From: Acidobacteriota bacterium
GTDB taxonomy: Bacteria; Acidobacteriota; Terriglobia; UBA7540
Assembly (NCBI GenBank): GCA_003224635.1
Contig: QHZK01000045.1
Coordinates: 3,157 to 42,659, forward strand
Length of the DNA: 39,503 nucleotides
Reading direction: 5' to 3'
Shown: piece by piece, positions 22,589 to 31,439 of the stretch
Layout: every line of letters begins with the position of its first letter
Numbering within the stretch: the stretch's first letter is position 1
The notes under the pieces: generated by a model
What the model was told of the DNA's origin: nothing
The model's database searches: none
Seen by the model: the letters and a program-made list of their open reading frames with translations, nothing else
Translations under genes and position numbers: made by a program

Positions 22589-23455
22589 GTGCAACAGCGT
22601 GAAAAGTTGAGCGCCGAGGAGATGCTCGCCTTCTACGAGCAGGTCCACCGGTCTGCAATTGAGCGCGACGCGGCGGACGATCTGAGCCCCGCTCTTCATT
22701 GGGCAGGGAACCGGTTCTTCAACCGGTTCACGGACTACGCGCACCGGCTCGGAATGCGAAAGGCGCTCGCTTACCTGGATACGGAATGGGGCTCGCTCAA
22801 GGGCCGTTCGGTGCTCGACGTTGGGTGTGGACGCGGCCGCTGGACCAGAGAATTTGCTTCCCGCGGATGCCGCGTTACGGGAGTGGATATTTCGCCTGAG
22901 GCGATCAGCCGCTTGGCCAAAGAAATGCCCCAGCATACCTTTGTGGTGCGAAGGGTCACGGAGGCCGGGTTTCCTCCCGGCGCCTTCGACCTTGTGAACT
23001 CTGCCACCGTGCTGCAACATCTGCCGGACGAAAGCCAATGGAGCGCTTTGCGGCAGATTGGAGTTTCGATCAAGGACGGCGGTTACTTTGTGGCGCTCGA
23101 AAATTGCTCTGCCTTTGCAAACCCGTTCGTGTTCCCCCATTCTCCGGAAGATTGGGTCCGGATGATCGAATCCACAGGGCTGCGGCTGCGCGCGTCTTGG
23201 GGCTGCAACTTTGAGATTCTCTTCCGGGCCTGGGCGCGGTTAAGCGCCGGCCTGCGTCGTCGTTCGGCGGGCGGAACAGAGGTCGCGGCCGGGAGGGGCG
23301 CCCCTCCGTCATTCTCCCGCTCGAGAAACCTCCTGCGCTCCTTTGTGTACAGCTCGCTCGCCGTGGCGTCCTACGCGCCAGAATGGTGCTGCCACCAAGT
23401 GCCTCTGGCCGCGCCGACCCACGTCGCCATGGTATTTCAGAAACCCAAGGCGTAG
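22589..23455 (+). CDS. Class I SAM-dependent methyltransferase
   Basis: A second methyltransferase, about 288 residues. Motif I is RSVLDVGCGRGRWTREFASR; motif II GVDISPEAISRLAKEM; then FDLVNSATVLQHLPDESQW (motif IV) and IKDGGYFVALENC. The C-terminal part (SWGCNFEILFRAWARLSAG) is basic and ends VAMVFQKPKA. The frame extends upstream to 22328, but that part is not convincing as protein and overlaps the previous gene. The likely starts are GTG 22589 or ATG 22622 (MLAFYEQVH, with GAGGAG directly before it); I took the former, with doubt. It ends six bases before the flippase-fusion gene. Substrate unknown; methylation of the polysaccharide or its lipid carrier is inferred from context. Confidence 0.83.
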   Translation: MQQREKLSAEEMLAFYEQVHRSAIERDAADDLSPALHWAGNRFFNRFTDYAHRLGMRKALAYLDTEWGSLKGRSVLDVGCGRGRWTREFASRGCRVTGVDISPEAISRLAKEMPQHTFVVRRVTEAGFPPGAFDLVNSATVLQHLPDESQWSALRQIGVSIKDGGYFVALENCSAFANPFVFPHSPEDWVRMIESTGLRLRASWGCNFEILFRAWARLSAGLRRRSAGGTEVAAGRGAPPSFSRSRNLLRSFVYSSLAVASYAPEWCCHQVPLAAPTHVAMVFQKPKA

Positions 23456-23461
23456 CTCGGA

Positions 23462-25759
23462 ATGAGATCCCTTGATAATGCAATCTCGGTCGGCGATCGG
23501 CGAGCCGAAGCTGAGTCGTCGGAATCGGCGACTTTGACGGGCCTGAGGCGAGCTTTAGATATTCCTCGGCTTTTCAGGTCACGCTCGAGGACCGACTTGG
23601 GACTGACCGTCCTTGCCCAGCTTAGCCTGCTCGCTCTTGGCGCTTTGACCGGGGTTCTATCAGCCCGTGTGCTGGGTCCGCAAGGTCGAGGCGAACTTGC
23701 CGCCCTGACGCTCTGGCCTCTCGCATTGATTTCCCTGGCAACCCTGGGGATGAACCAATCCATCGTGTTCCACTCCGGAAGGAACTTATACTCCCTTTCA
23801 GAGATTTGGACATCATCGGCCGTTATCGGACTTGGGCAATCCCTGGCCGTCATTCTCGTCGGCCTGTTGGTCCTACCGCTGGCCTTGCGAAATTATTCGC
23901 CCTCTGTGAAACACCTCGGGTTGCTCTTTCTCGTCATAATGCCCTTGCTGCTCTTCCAAGGTAGCTCCTATCCGGCTAACATCGTGCAGGGCAAGCTCGA
24001 CCTTGACTCCTTCAATTTGATTCGGTTGCTGCCTGGTCTGGCCTATGCACTCGGTCTGACAGCTCTCTGGTGGCTCAAGATAAGCAGTATTTCTTACGTG
24101 GTGGCTTCGCAGATTCTGGGCTTGGCTGTCGCTACGGTCTTCGGGTACTGGATCTTCCTGAGAAAGTTCCCGGTCGGTCTTGCGTGGCATTCGGGCGCCG
24201 GCGCGAGTTTGTTGAGATTTGGATGGCAAAACCAAGCCGGACAGGTATCAAGCTATGTCAACCAACGCCTTGACCAGCTCATCCTTTCCCTGTTTATCGC
24301 TCCGAGACAGTTGGGTTTATATGCGGTGGCTGTGACCGTTTCGTCAGCCGTCTGTTTCATACCCCAAGCAATTGGCGTCGTGACGCTGGCCCAAGGCGTG
24401 AACCTTACCCCGGAACTAGCGAAGACGATGATCTCAAAGTCGTTCCGTCGTTCCCTGAAGTACCTCCTCCTGGCGTGCGCTGTCTTATTTACCGTCGCAC
24501 CTTGGCTCATCACCCTCGCCTTTGGAAGCCGATTCTCTGACGCGACCCTCCCGTGCAGGATTTTGTTGTGCGGCATGGTAGGCGTCGGTGCGGCTCAAGT
24601 GCTTTACGACGGCGCGCGCGCTTTGGGACAGCCTCTGCTGGTGTTCTACGCGGAGGGTCTTTCGATGGTTGTAACCGTTGTTGGGCTGTGCCTGCTGCTG
24701 CCACGCTACGGGATTGTGGGCGCGGCCATCACGTCAACCGTCGCCTACTGCTCCGCGCTTGGTGTCACGCTCGCACTCTATCGGTTCCGGCTAGGTGTCG
24801 GGTTACTCAATCTCGCGGGAGGAGCGAGCGGTGTACAAGCGGAACCTATCGGAACGGCGGCGGCCCTAACAAGGAAAGCCAAGCTGCTCGAGGGAGCGTG
24901 CAGGCGTTGGGCGGCGTTCGCAGGGACTCCTCGCGGGCTGTTTAGAGTCGTGAGAGCGTGTGCCGCGCTGAATCCTCGCTTTAGGCGCTACCAGGCTACT
25001 CTTGTGGATGGGTCCGAGATATGTGTGGACCTCAAGGAGTCGATGTGCTTCCCAATTTTGTTGCACGGCTGCATCCCCCACGAGGTCTCCGAGGCCCAGG
25101 TCTTGGAGCGTTCAACTCGGGAAGGGGACGTTTTTGTGGACGTGGGAGCGAACGTCGGATTCTATACAGCGCTTGCGCGCCGGTGGGTGGGCTTGTCAGG
25201 AACGGTCGTCGCCTTTGAACCCAACCCGAATTGTGTCCAGTTATTGCGGCAATCTTTCGGAACAGATCCCAACGTTTTAATCATTCCTAGCGCACTCGGC
25301 AAGGAAAAGGGCACCGGTCAGTTATGTGTCCCTTACCACGGTGATAGAGCGACTCTCGGAAAGCGCCCATCAAAGAGCGCCAGGGTTTACGAGGTCGCTG
25401 TCGACACATTGGACGATTTCCTGCGTCAAAGGCACCTGCCTTCTCCCTCAGTTGTCAAGATTGATTGTGAGGGGATGGAATACCTGGTCCTTCAAGGAAT
25501 GGAGGGCGTCCTAAAAACGCCGCGCCCTCCGGTTATCGCCTTCGAGTACATCGAGCCATTGACTCAAGACTTCACGGTTTCCCTCCCGGAGATCATCGAG
25601 TTCGTCCAGGAGAAATCAGGTGGCGCCTATCAATTCTTCAGGATCGATTATGCCGGAAAACTCAGGGACCACGACCTCCACGTGGCGACAGCACAGAACG
25701 ACCTCGTGGCGGTTCCCAGTTGGAGACAGGATTTACTGGTCGGTGTCGTGGGCGGCTGA
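23462..25759 (+). CDS. Fusion: Wzx-type flippase + FkbM methyltransferase
   Basis: A single uninterrupted frame of 765 residues holds two proteins normally separate. Residues about 45-450 are a polysaccharide flippase of the MOP superfamily with 12 or so membrane helices (LTVLAQLSLLALGALTGVL, SARVLGPQGRGELAAL, QAGQVSSYVNQRLDQLILSL, PRQLGLYAVAVTVSSAV). The ARxLGPxGRG motif after TM1 and the D-x-lilS motif are classic Wzx marks. A linker of about 30 residues follows. Residues about 480-760 are an FkbM-family methyltransferase: DVFVDVGANVGFYTALARR (motif I), VVAFEPNPNCVQLLRQSF, VDTLDDFLRQ, VVKIDCEGMEYLVLQGM. The join puts a cytosolic methyltransferase on the C-terminal tail of the flippase. No internal start with a ribosome site was seen in frame at the join. 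It suggests methylation coupled to lipid-linked repeat-unit flipping. Confidence 0.9.
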   Translation: MRSLDNAISVGDRRAEAESSESATLTGLRRALDIPRLFRSRSRTDLGLTVLAQLSLLALGALTGVLSARVLGPQGRGELAALTLWPLALISLATLGMNQSIVFHSGRNLYSLSEIWTSSAVIGLGQSLAVILVGLLVLPLALRNYSPSVKHLGLLFLVIMPLLLFQGSSYPANIVQGKLDLDSFNLIRLLPGLAYALGLTALWWLKISSISYVVASQILGLAVATVFGYWIFLRKFPVGLAWHSGAGASLLRFGWQNQAGQVSSYVNQRLDQLILSLFIAPRQLGLYAVAVTVSSAVCFIPQAIGVVTLAQGVNLTPELAKTMISKSFRRSLKYLLLACAVLFTVAPWLITLAFGSRFSDATLPCRILLCGMVGVGAAQVLYDGARALGQPLLVFYAEGLSMVVTVVGLCLLLPRYGIVGAAITSTVAYCSALGVTLALYRFRLGVGLLNLAGGASGVQAEPIGTAAALTRKAKLLEGACRRWAAFAGTPRGLFRVVRACAALNPRFRRYQATLVDGSEICVDLKESMCFPILLHGCIPHEVSEAQVLERSTREGDVFVDVGANVGFYTALARRWVGLSGTVVAFEPNPNCVQLLRQSFGTDPNVLIIPSALGKEKGTGQLCVPYHGDRATLGKRPSKSARVYEVAVDTLDDFLRQRHLPSPSVVKIDCEGMEYLVLQGMEGVLKTPRPPVIAFEYIEPLTQDFTVSLPEIIEFVQEKSGGAYQFFRIDYAGKLRDHDLHVATAQNDLVAVPSWRQDLLVGVVGG

Positions 25760-25849
25760 CACAGGCTTGTGGGGTGGGGCGCGCCAGCACGACCACAGTT
25801 ATTTGGGAAATCCTCAAGACCCGCAGACTTAAAAACAAGCCCGCGCACT

Positions 25850-25925
25850 ATCACTCCGAGTGGAGCGAGGAATCTCGCTCTGAAAATGCGGCACTGGCGA
25901 GATTCGATTCCCTCTTTCACCTCGT
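25850..25925 (+). repeat. Dispersed intergenic repeat with hairpin
   Basis: The stretch beginning near TCACTCCGAGTGGAGCGAGG carries GAGCGAG-GAAT-CTCGCTC (25863-25880), a perfect seven-base stem with a four-base loop. One frame of it reads HSEWSEESRSE, a phrase familiar from dispersed small repeats in many environmental bacterial genomes. The rest of the gap 25760-26057 holds a duplicated TTTGCGAT near 25957-25976 and no gene. Confidence 0.55.
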
Positions 25926-26057
25926 TCGGGGCCGCCTGCGGCTTCTCGGAATCACATTTGCGATCATTTGCGATAACTTCTTCAGCAGCCCGCTAGCTCA
26001 GCTACACGGGCCAGAGGCCGGGATGCAGGCTTGGGGGAAATGGAACGGGAATTGGGA

Positions 26058-27254
26058 ATGAGTGCTCCTTCGCTGGCAATCCTGATGTCCCACCCCTCCA
26101 ATTTGGACGGCCCCTTGTTTTCCAAGATCGCGGCATCAGCCCCGTTCGACCTGACCGTTTACTACCTCGAAACCGACCAGATAGCTGAAAAGGTCGATCC
26201 TGAACTGGGCTTTTCACCGAACTGGGATATTCCCGTGGTATCGGGCTATCGCTCGATGCTGTGTCCGCGCGGATTCATTCGCAGGGTGCGCTTTCTTTGG
26301 CGAGAATGCTTTGCCGGAGCCAAGTACGGTTTGGTGATTGTGCCTGGTTATAACCGGCTCGATGTAGCCCTGCTGGCTCAGTTTTCTCGCCGCCAGGCGC
26401 TCGGGATGCGCCTGGATGCGGTATCGATCTATCCTGAGCCGCCCTGGAAAAGGCGGCTGAAGAGGATGGCGCTCAAGCAAGTTCTTCGGCGCTATGCGGT
26501 GTTTCATCCCGTGGGTTCGCTCACCGAACGTTTTCTTCAGGAATTGGGCGTCCGATCAACCCAGATGTCCCGCTTTCCCTATGCTGCTGATAACGGGTAT
26601 CTGAGTACAAGAGCCGAGCGATTCCGCAGGGAAAGGGAGGGGCTGCTGGCAGAGTTAGGGATTCAAGCTGGAACGTTTGTGGTGCTCGGGGTGCTCAAGT
26701 TCGTCCCAAGGGAAAACCCGATGGAGCTACTGCGCGGCTTCTGTTCGTTTCGCAAGAGGTTTCCGGATTCGGCGCTGATTCTGGTGGGAACCGGGCCGCT
26801 GGAAGGGGAAATCAGGGAGTGTTTAGGGGCGATGAACCTTTCCGAGGCGGCTCGGCTGGTGGGATACGCACGGTACAGCGACCTCCCCCAATGGTACGGA
26901 ATTTCAAACGTGTTTGTACACCCGGCCGCGCGCGAACCCTGGGGTGTGTCGGTCAACGAGGCCATGGCGTGCGGACTCCCTGTGGTCGCCTCGGACAGAG
27001 TGGGCGCGTCCCACGACCTTGTGATCGAAGGCCTGAACGGATTTTGCTACCCTAGCGGAGACTCCGAGGCTCTTGCGGATTGCCTGGGAAAGATTGCTTC
27101 GCGACCGGAACAGGGCAGGGAAATGGGAAAATGGTCTCAACGCATTGCTCACCGGTGGAGCCACGAAGAAAGTATCGCTTCCCTCAACGCGATGCTGCAC
27201 AAGATAGTAGGAATGAGCTCGGCCTGCCCTGCCAGTGCTGCGTCATCGACGTAG
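26058..27254 (+). CDS. Glycosyltransferase family 4 (GT-B)
   Basis: A 398-residue glycosyltransferase with the GT-B fold. The N-terminal domain is the acceptor side (LAILMSHPSNLDGPLFSKIA). The C-terminal Glycos_transf_1 domain has VVLGVLKFVPRENPMELLRG, ALILVGTGPLEGEIRECL, VGYARYSDLPQWYGISNVFV and REPWGVSVNEAMACGLPVVA, the last being the E-x7-E nucleotide-sugar motif. I chose ATG 26058 (MSAPSLAILM), preceded by a G-rich stretch; ATG 26040 and TTG 26031 are also in frame. Cytosolic or membrane-associated, it adds one sugar to the lipid-linked repeat unit. Donor and acceptor cannot be told. It follows a repeat-bearing gap of nearly 300 bases after the flippase fusion. Confidence 0.92.
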   Translation: MSAPSLAILMSHPSNLDGPLFSKIAASAPFDLTVYYLETDQIAEKVDPELGFSPNWDIPVVSGYRSMLCPRGFIRRVRFLWRECFAGAKYGLVIVPGYNRLDVALLAQFSRRQALGMRLDAVSIYPEPPWKRRLKRMALKQVLRRYAVFHPVGSLTERFLQELGVRSTQMSRFPYAADNGYLSTRAERFRREREGLLAELGIQAGTFVVLGVLKFVPRENPMELLRGFCSFRKRFPDSALILVGTGPLEGEIRECLGAMNLSEAARLVGYARYSDLPQWYGISNVFVHPAAREPWGVSVNEAMACGLPVVASDRVGASHDLVIEGLNGFCYPSGDSEALADCLGKIASRPEQGREMGKWSQRIAHRWSHEESIASLNAMLHKIVGMSSACPASAASST

Positions 27255-27340
27255 CTTTCCATAATTCTGTAGTGGCGGCGGCGAATAAATACGCTCATTT
27301 CGATGACACACGTCCGCAGCTCGTGGCGAAAGTCACGTTC

Positions 27341-27374
27341 GCGCCTCGGAGGCGGGCTGAAGCTCTGCCCTCCA
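27341..27374 (+). repeat. GC-rich intergenic repeat-like sequence
   Basis: In the 173-base gap before the next glycosyltransferase, GCGCCTCGGAGGCGGGC and the following GCTCTGCCCTCC form an imperfect inverted repeat around TGAA. It resembles dispersed repeats of the 'GAGGCGGGCTGAAGCC' type. Weak evidence, from form only. Confidence 0.3.
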
Positions 27375-27427
27375 AAGCGTGGCCCAGCGCCCTTTGCCGC
27401 CAGCTCCTAGCCTAAGCCGAGGATCCA

Positions 27428-28480
27428 GTGAAGATCTTACTTTCTGCGAGACTCTTCCCCGATTCCTTCGGTCGTAATATCGCCGCTGCGGCGGAGCATA
27501 TGGGGCATACGGTTCGCACCGTGGAAGAGAACGTTGAACATCGGTATTTCAACAAGTACTGGAGAGCCTTCTGGGTCCTTCTCCCCAAAGTTTTCCCGGC
27601 GGTTGAAACGCGGCGACACCGCAGCCTGCTCCGAGCTGCCAAAGAGTTCGATCCGGATTTGACTCTACTGACGGATGGCACAGTGCCACCGGCAGTCATG
27701 GATCAACTGAAGCTCGTAAACAACGGCAAGATTGCAGCGTGGTACCCGGATCATTTGGCCAATCTTGGCCGTCAGTATCTGCTGGCATCCGACTTCGACG
27801 CTTGCTTCTTCAAGGACCCTTACATGGCCGAACAATTCCGGGATAAACTGGGAATCAACGCTCACTACCTTCCCGAAGCGTGCAACCCGCTCTGGCACCG
27901 CCGGGTCGAACTGACGCCCGACGACCGCAGGAGGTACGAGTGCGACCTCTGCACGGCTTCGAACATGTATTATTACCGCGCCCGGATCCTCGAAATGTTC
28001 AAAGACTACGACCTCAAGATTTGGGGAATCAGTTATCCCTCCTGGCTGGAGTCGCCGCTGCGCCCCTGGTATCCCGACGTCTATGTGGCCGAGCTGGAGA
28101 AAGCCAAGGCTTTCGCTGCCGCCAAAGTCGTGCTCAACACGATGCATTACGCCGAAATCAAAGGAGTTAACTGCCGCCTGTTCGAGGCCGCGGGTTGCGG
28201 CGCCTTCCAGATCGCCGACTGGAAGCCGGGCCTGGCCGAGCTGTTCGAGCCGGAGCGGGAAATTGTGACCTTCCGGACGCGAGAAGAACTCAAGGAGAAA
28301 GTTGACTACTACCTTGCCCATGCCGACGAGCGGGGCGAAATCGCGGACCGGGCGTACCGGCGAGCGCACCGGGAGCACACCTACGAAATCAGGCTCCGAA
28401 AAATGTTCGACGTGCTGGGCCTTGCCTCAGAAGCCGAGGCTCCAAAGGCGCACGCGGCCGCCGGAGGGAACAACTATTGA
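27428..28480 (+). CDS. CgeB-like GT-B glycosyltransferase
   Basis: A 350-residue protein of the CgeB/Glyco_trans_1_2 type. It opens with MKILLSARLFPDSFGRNIAAA and has IAAWYPDHLANLGRQYLLA (an aspartate-rich turn typical of the family), FFKDPYMAEQF, then KAFAAAKVVLNTMHYAEIKG and VNCRLFEAAGCGAFQIADWK, the family's C-terminal nucleotide-sugar site ('nxRxFEaxgcGaf'). It ends LAELFEPEREIVTFRTREEL, the usual tail 'l..lf.pg.eiv.f.s.eEl'. GTG 27428 is preceded by GAGG about nine bases upstream. Its stop overlaps the next gene as TTGA. A cytosolic sugar transferase of the repeat-unit pathway; sugar unknown. Confidence 0.88.
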   Translation: MKILLSARLFPDSFGRNIAAAAEHMGHTVRTVEENVEHRYFNKYWRAFWVLLPKVFPAVETRRHRSLLRAAKEFDPDLTLLTDGTVPPAVMDQLKLVNNGKIAAWYPDHLANLGRQYLLASDFDACFFKDPYMAEQFRDKLGINAHYLPEACNPLWHRRVELTPDDRRRYECDLCTASNMYYYRARILEMFKDYDLKIWGISYPSWLESPLRPWYPDVYVAELEKAKAFAAAKVVLNTMHYAEIKGVNCRLFEAAGCGAFQIADWKPGLAELFEPEREIVTFRTREELKEKVDYYLAHADERGEIADRAYRRAHREHTYEIRLRKMFDVLGLASEAEAPKAHAAAGGNNY

Positions 28481-30090
28481 CGACGGGAATTCACACCCAG
28501 CGCGAGTGGACAGCCACCGCCGCGGTCGGGCGCAAATGGGCCTTGGCTCGGCGGTTTGGGGAATTCAATCCCTTGCATTTCCTGCTGCTGCTGAGCCTGG
28601 CGTTGGGAGGCACGACGCTGCTCGCGACCGTGCTCGTCCACGGCGTTGACAGGATCGAATTCGAAGTCTACCTTTTGCTGCTGGTGCTTTATGCGGCGGC
28701 GACGGTCTCATTTCTCCTTTCGCAGGGCAGAAGCGGCCGGCTCCGTTTTTTCGACATTCCTGTCTTCACCACGATAGTTTGCTTCCTTCGTTTCGGGCTC
28801 GTGCCCCTGGCAGCCTATCTGGACGCCGATTCGCTGAATCAATCCTTCCATCACGGGGAGTACGCGCAACTCAATCGATCCCTGGCATATTTCATACTCG
28901 GAATGTTCACTTTTTGGACCGGTTGCCATCTCTCGCGCCGGAGGAAGGCCAGAATCACTGACGCGAGGGAAGGCGTCAAAGGGACCCCCGAGCTGCGTCC
29001 GGTGAATTGGGCCGTCATTCTGTTCCTGGCCAGTCTGGCCACGCGAGCCTATATTACATGGAATTACGGCTACGGCTATGCGCTGGACATGGACGCCTAT
29101 TTTCAGAATCTGGCCTTTTTCCAGTTTTGGGCGTTCTTTTCAGATCTTGGGGTGTACGCACTGCTTCTCGCCACCATCGAGATGTGCTGCCATCCCCGCG
29201 ACGCCTTACGCGTGGGGCTCTTTGTAGTCATCTTCCTGAACGAACTCCTCTGGGGTGCGCTCTCCGGCATGAAATATGACCTGTTGAGAGGCTTCATTAT
29301 CCTGGCGTTAGTCGTCTCGATCACGAAGGCCAGGATCGAAAAAAAGTGGATCGCGGCCACGTTGCTGGGTCTGATTGTAGTCTACCCGGTACACGACCGC
29401 TATCGAAATATGCTTCGAGGAGGCCAAGTTGACGTGAGGCGTGTTGGGTCGCTGGGAGAGGCGGGTGCCATGGCCACCGCGCAGACCGCAAAGACGGAAG
29501 CGGGCTGGAGCGGCTGGCTTCGGAGCGGGTGGCAGCATGCGGTGTCGCGCCTGGACCTTTTGCAGGGTATGGCGATCGTTATGTCCTTGGATGCCGCGCA
29601 GGCCGACCGCGTGCGCACCGACGAGCGCTGGTGGATGCTTCCTTTCTACCCGTTCGTCCCGCGCCTCCTGTGGCCGAAAAAACCGGTCCTGAACAGTGGG
29701 GTCAGATTGAGCCTTGTGCTCGGGTCGACCAAGGAGACGTCGACTGCCCTTACCTACCCTGGAGATTTGTATATGGACTACGGACTTCCGGGCATCCTGG
29801 TGGGGATGTTTGTGCTCGCCGTTGTGGGACAGTTGCTTACCAACACCGTGACGGGGTCTTTCCCCAAGCGGAGCCTGTTCTTCTACTCAGCGATTTTTGT
29901 CTCATTTGCTAATATGATGGAAACGCAGGCGTTTCCTGTCTGGACAGGCGTCATCAAGACCATGGTGATCTTCGGGGTTCTGAAGTACCTGATCTACGGC
30001 CGTGGGCCGCGAACCGTAGGCAAGCGCGTGCGTCAGGGCGGCGCGGCTTCAGCCATGCCGAAGGGCGCCCCTTCACCTTCAGCTACTTGA
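28477..30090 (+). CDS. Wzy-like O-antigen/oligosaccharide repeat-unit polymerase
   Basis: A 537-residue membrane protein with about 11-12 helices (FLLLLSLALGGTTLLATVLV; FEVYLLLLVLYAAATVSFLL; VFTTIVCFLRFGLVPLAAYL; LAYFILGMFTFWTGCHLS; GVYALLLATIEMC; LFVVIFLNELLWGALSGM and others). The loop WMLPFYPFVPRLLWPKKPVL matches the 'PRfiWPdKP' motif seen in oligosaccharide repeat-unit polymerases of the Wzy kind, and TYPGDLYMDYGLPGILVGMF is the next helix entry. The start is TTG 28477, overlapping the previous stop (TTGA). It would join lipid-linked repeat units at the periplasmic face. With the Wzy_C protein at 20380, the locus has two candidate polymerases or ligases, so one may act as ligase. Confidence 0.85.
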   Translation: MTTGIHTQREWTATAAVGRKWALARRFGEFNPLHFLLLLSLALGGTTLLATVLVHGVDRIEFEVYLLLLVLYAAATVSFLLSQGRSGRLRFFDIPVFTTIVCFLRFGLVPLAAYLDADSLNQSFHHGEYAQLNRSLAYFILGMFTFWTGCHLSRRRKARITDAREGVKGTPELRPVNWAVILFLASLATRAYITWNYGYGYALDMDAYFQNLAFFQFWAFFSDLGVYALLLATIEMCCHPRDALRVGLFVVIFLNELLWGALSGMKYDLLRGFIILALVVSITKARIEKKWIAATLLGLIVVYPVHDRYRNMLRGGQVDVRRVGSLGEAGAMATAQTAKTEAGWSGWLRSGWQHAVSRLDLLQGMAIVMSLDAAQADRVRTDERWWMLPFYPFVPRLLWPKKPVLNSGVRLSLVLGSTKETSTALTYPGDLYMDYGLPGILVGMFVLAVVGQLLTNTVTGSFPKRSLFFYSAIFVSFANMMETQAFPVWTGVIKTMVIFGVLKYLIYGRGPRTVGKRVRQGGAASAMPKGAPSPSAT

Positions 30091-30107
30091 TATTCCGCTT
30101 CGTTTTC

Positions 30108-30127
30108 GGCACGGCTGAGGCCGTGCC
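30108..30127. terminator. Strong hairpin after the polymerase gene
   Basis: GGCACGGC-TGAG-GCCGTGCC is a perfect eight-base stem with a four-base loop, 18 bases after the polymerase stop. No T-run follows, so it is not a classical intrinsic terminator. It may cause partial termination, stabilise the message end, or be a dispersed repeat. The next gene begins about 120 bases later. Confidence 0.4.
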
Positions 30128-30246
30128 CTGACGATGCCTCAATCGGCGTTTTTCAGCAACCCTGTTTTTAGCTTAGTTTAGTTAGAGCGGGCGGTTACAT
30201 TCGCCACAGCCGCGAAGAACTCTAATTATAAGTACTTGGAGCGCTG

Positions 30247-31425
30247 ATGGTCCTCGGACTCTTTGGCTCCCTGCTGCAATGCGGAGGAATCGAAAGGGCC
30301 AACCGGCTCATCGGGGCCGTGCTGACCGAAATGGCCCGTGACCAAGGCCAGAGGTGCGAGCTTCTCTCCCTCAATGAGCCACCCGGTCCGCTGTCGTTTG
30401 TCATGGGGGGGCGTCAGTACTCGGGTATAGGATTCGGGCGCCAGAAACTGAAATTCGTGGTCCGCGCACTGAGGCTGGCGCCCCGAGTCCGGGTGGCTTA
30501 CTTGGCGCATCCTAATCTGGCGCGGGTGGGGTTGGTCATGCGCCTGGCGAAGCCGGGGCTGCAGTATTGGGTCGCCGCTCACGGGTTTGAAACCTGGGAA
30601 CCCCTCAACCCGCTGGGCCGGTGGGCGCTTCGCGCGGCGCAAGGAGTAACAGCGCCCAGCCGTTTCACGCTCGAACAACTTCTCCAAGCCCAGGGCCTCG
30701 AACCCAGCAAGGTTAGTCTGCTCCCGCATGGTTTGGAGGTGGGCTTCGCGGATTCAGTATTGAACGACCCCGACCCCCCATGGCCGTCTCAGCCCGGACT
30801 CATCCTCACGGTTGCGAGGCTTGCAGCGTCCGAACCAGGCAAGGGCGTGGACTCCGTCATACGCGCCCTTCCGCAGGTCTTGAGGGCGGTCCCCCGCGCT
30901 TCCTACGTCGTGGTTGGCGACGGGGACGACCGCCCCCGTTTGCAACGGCTCGCCAAAGGGACCGGAGTACACCAGAGCGTTCATTTTGTCGGACACCAGT
31001 CCGAGGCGGAGCTGAAAAGCTACTATCGGAAAGCCGAGGTCTTCGTGATGCCGAGCTGCCAGGAAGGCTTTGGTATTGTGTTCTTGGAGGCGATGGCCTT
31101 TGGAAAGCCGGTCATCGGCGCAGCCTCGGGGGGGATACCTGACATCGTGATCGACGGCGCGACAGGTTACCTCGTGAACTACGGCGACGTGGACACCCTG
31201 GCCGCCCGCCTCATCCGTCTCCTGGCCGATCCGGATTTGCGCCAGAAAATGGGCGTCGCTGCCAGGCAGCGAATAAAGGAAAACTATACCTTTGACCATT
31301 TCCGGCGACACCTTCGCCAACTCTTCGAATCTCACGACGCGTCCCATCGCGCCCATCAGCCTTGGGGCAGAAGCGTTCGCGGGGAGGACCGCGAGACCGC
31401 CCCGCCCGGGCGATTGGCGTCGTGA
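30247..31425 (+). CDS. Glycosyltransferase family 4 (GT-B)
   Basis: A 392-residue retaining glycosyltransferase. The N-terminal domain carries GLFGSLLQCGGIERANRLIG (glycine-rich acceptor loop) and YWVAAHGFETWEPLNPLGRW. The C-terminal domain carries LILTVARLAASEPGKGVDSV, ASYVVVGDGDDRPRLQRLAK, VHFVGHQSEAELKSYYRKAE and CQEGFGIVFLEAMAFGKPVI (the E-x7-E motif), followed by GGIPDIVIDGATGYLVNYGD. GGAG lies seven bases before ATG 30247. The last 35 residues are Arg-rich and look disordered. It lies downstream of the hairpin at 30108 and close ahead of another GT-B gene. It adds one sugar of the repeat unit, which one is unknown. Confidence 0.94.
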   Translation: MVLGLFGSLLQCGGIERANRLIGAVLTEMARDQGQRCELLSLNEPPGPLSFVMGGRQYSGIGFGRQKLKFVVRALRLAPRVRVAYLAHPNLARVGLVMRLAKPGLQYWVAAHGFETWEPLNPLGRWALRAAQGVTAPSRFTLEQLLQAQGLEPSKVSLLPHGLEVGFADSVLNDPDPPWPSQPGLILTVARLAASEPGKGVDSVIRALPQVLRAVPRASYVVVGDGDDRPRLQRLAKGTGVHQSVHFVGHQSEAELKSYYRKAEVFVMPSCQEGFGIVFLEAMAFGKPVIGAASGGIPDIVIDGATGYLVNYGDVDTLAARLIRLLADPDLRQKMGVAARQRIKENYTFDHFRRHLRQLFESHDASHRAHQPWGRSVRGEDRETAPPGRLAS

Positions 31426-31439
31426 GCGGGCGCAGCACG

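Noticed and set aside
25992-26035. TAGCTCAG motif resembling a tRNA D-arm
   Set aside because: No matching acceptor stem, anticodon arm or TTCGA T-loop could be formed.
30108-30127. Intrinsic terminator after the polymerase gene
   Set aside because: The stem is strong but no T-run follows, so I kept it only as a hairpin of uncertain role.
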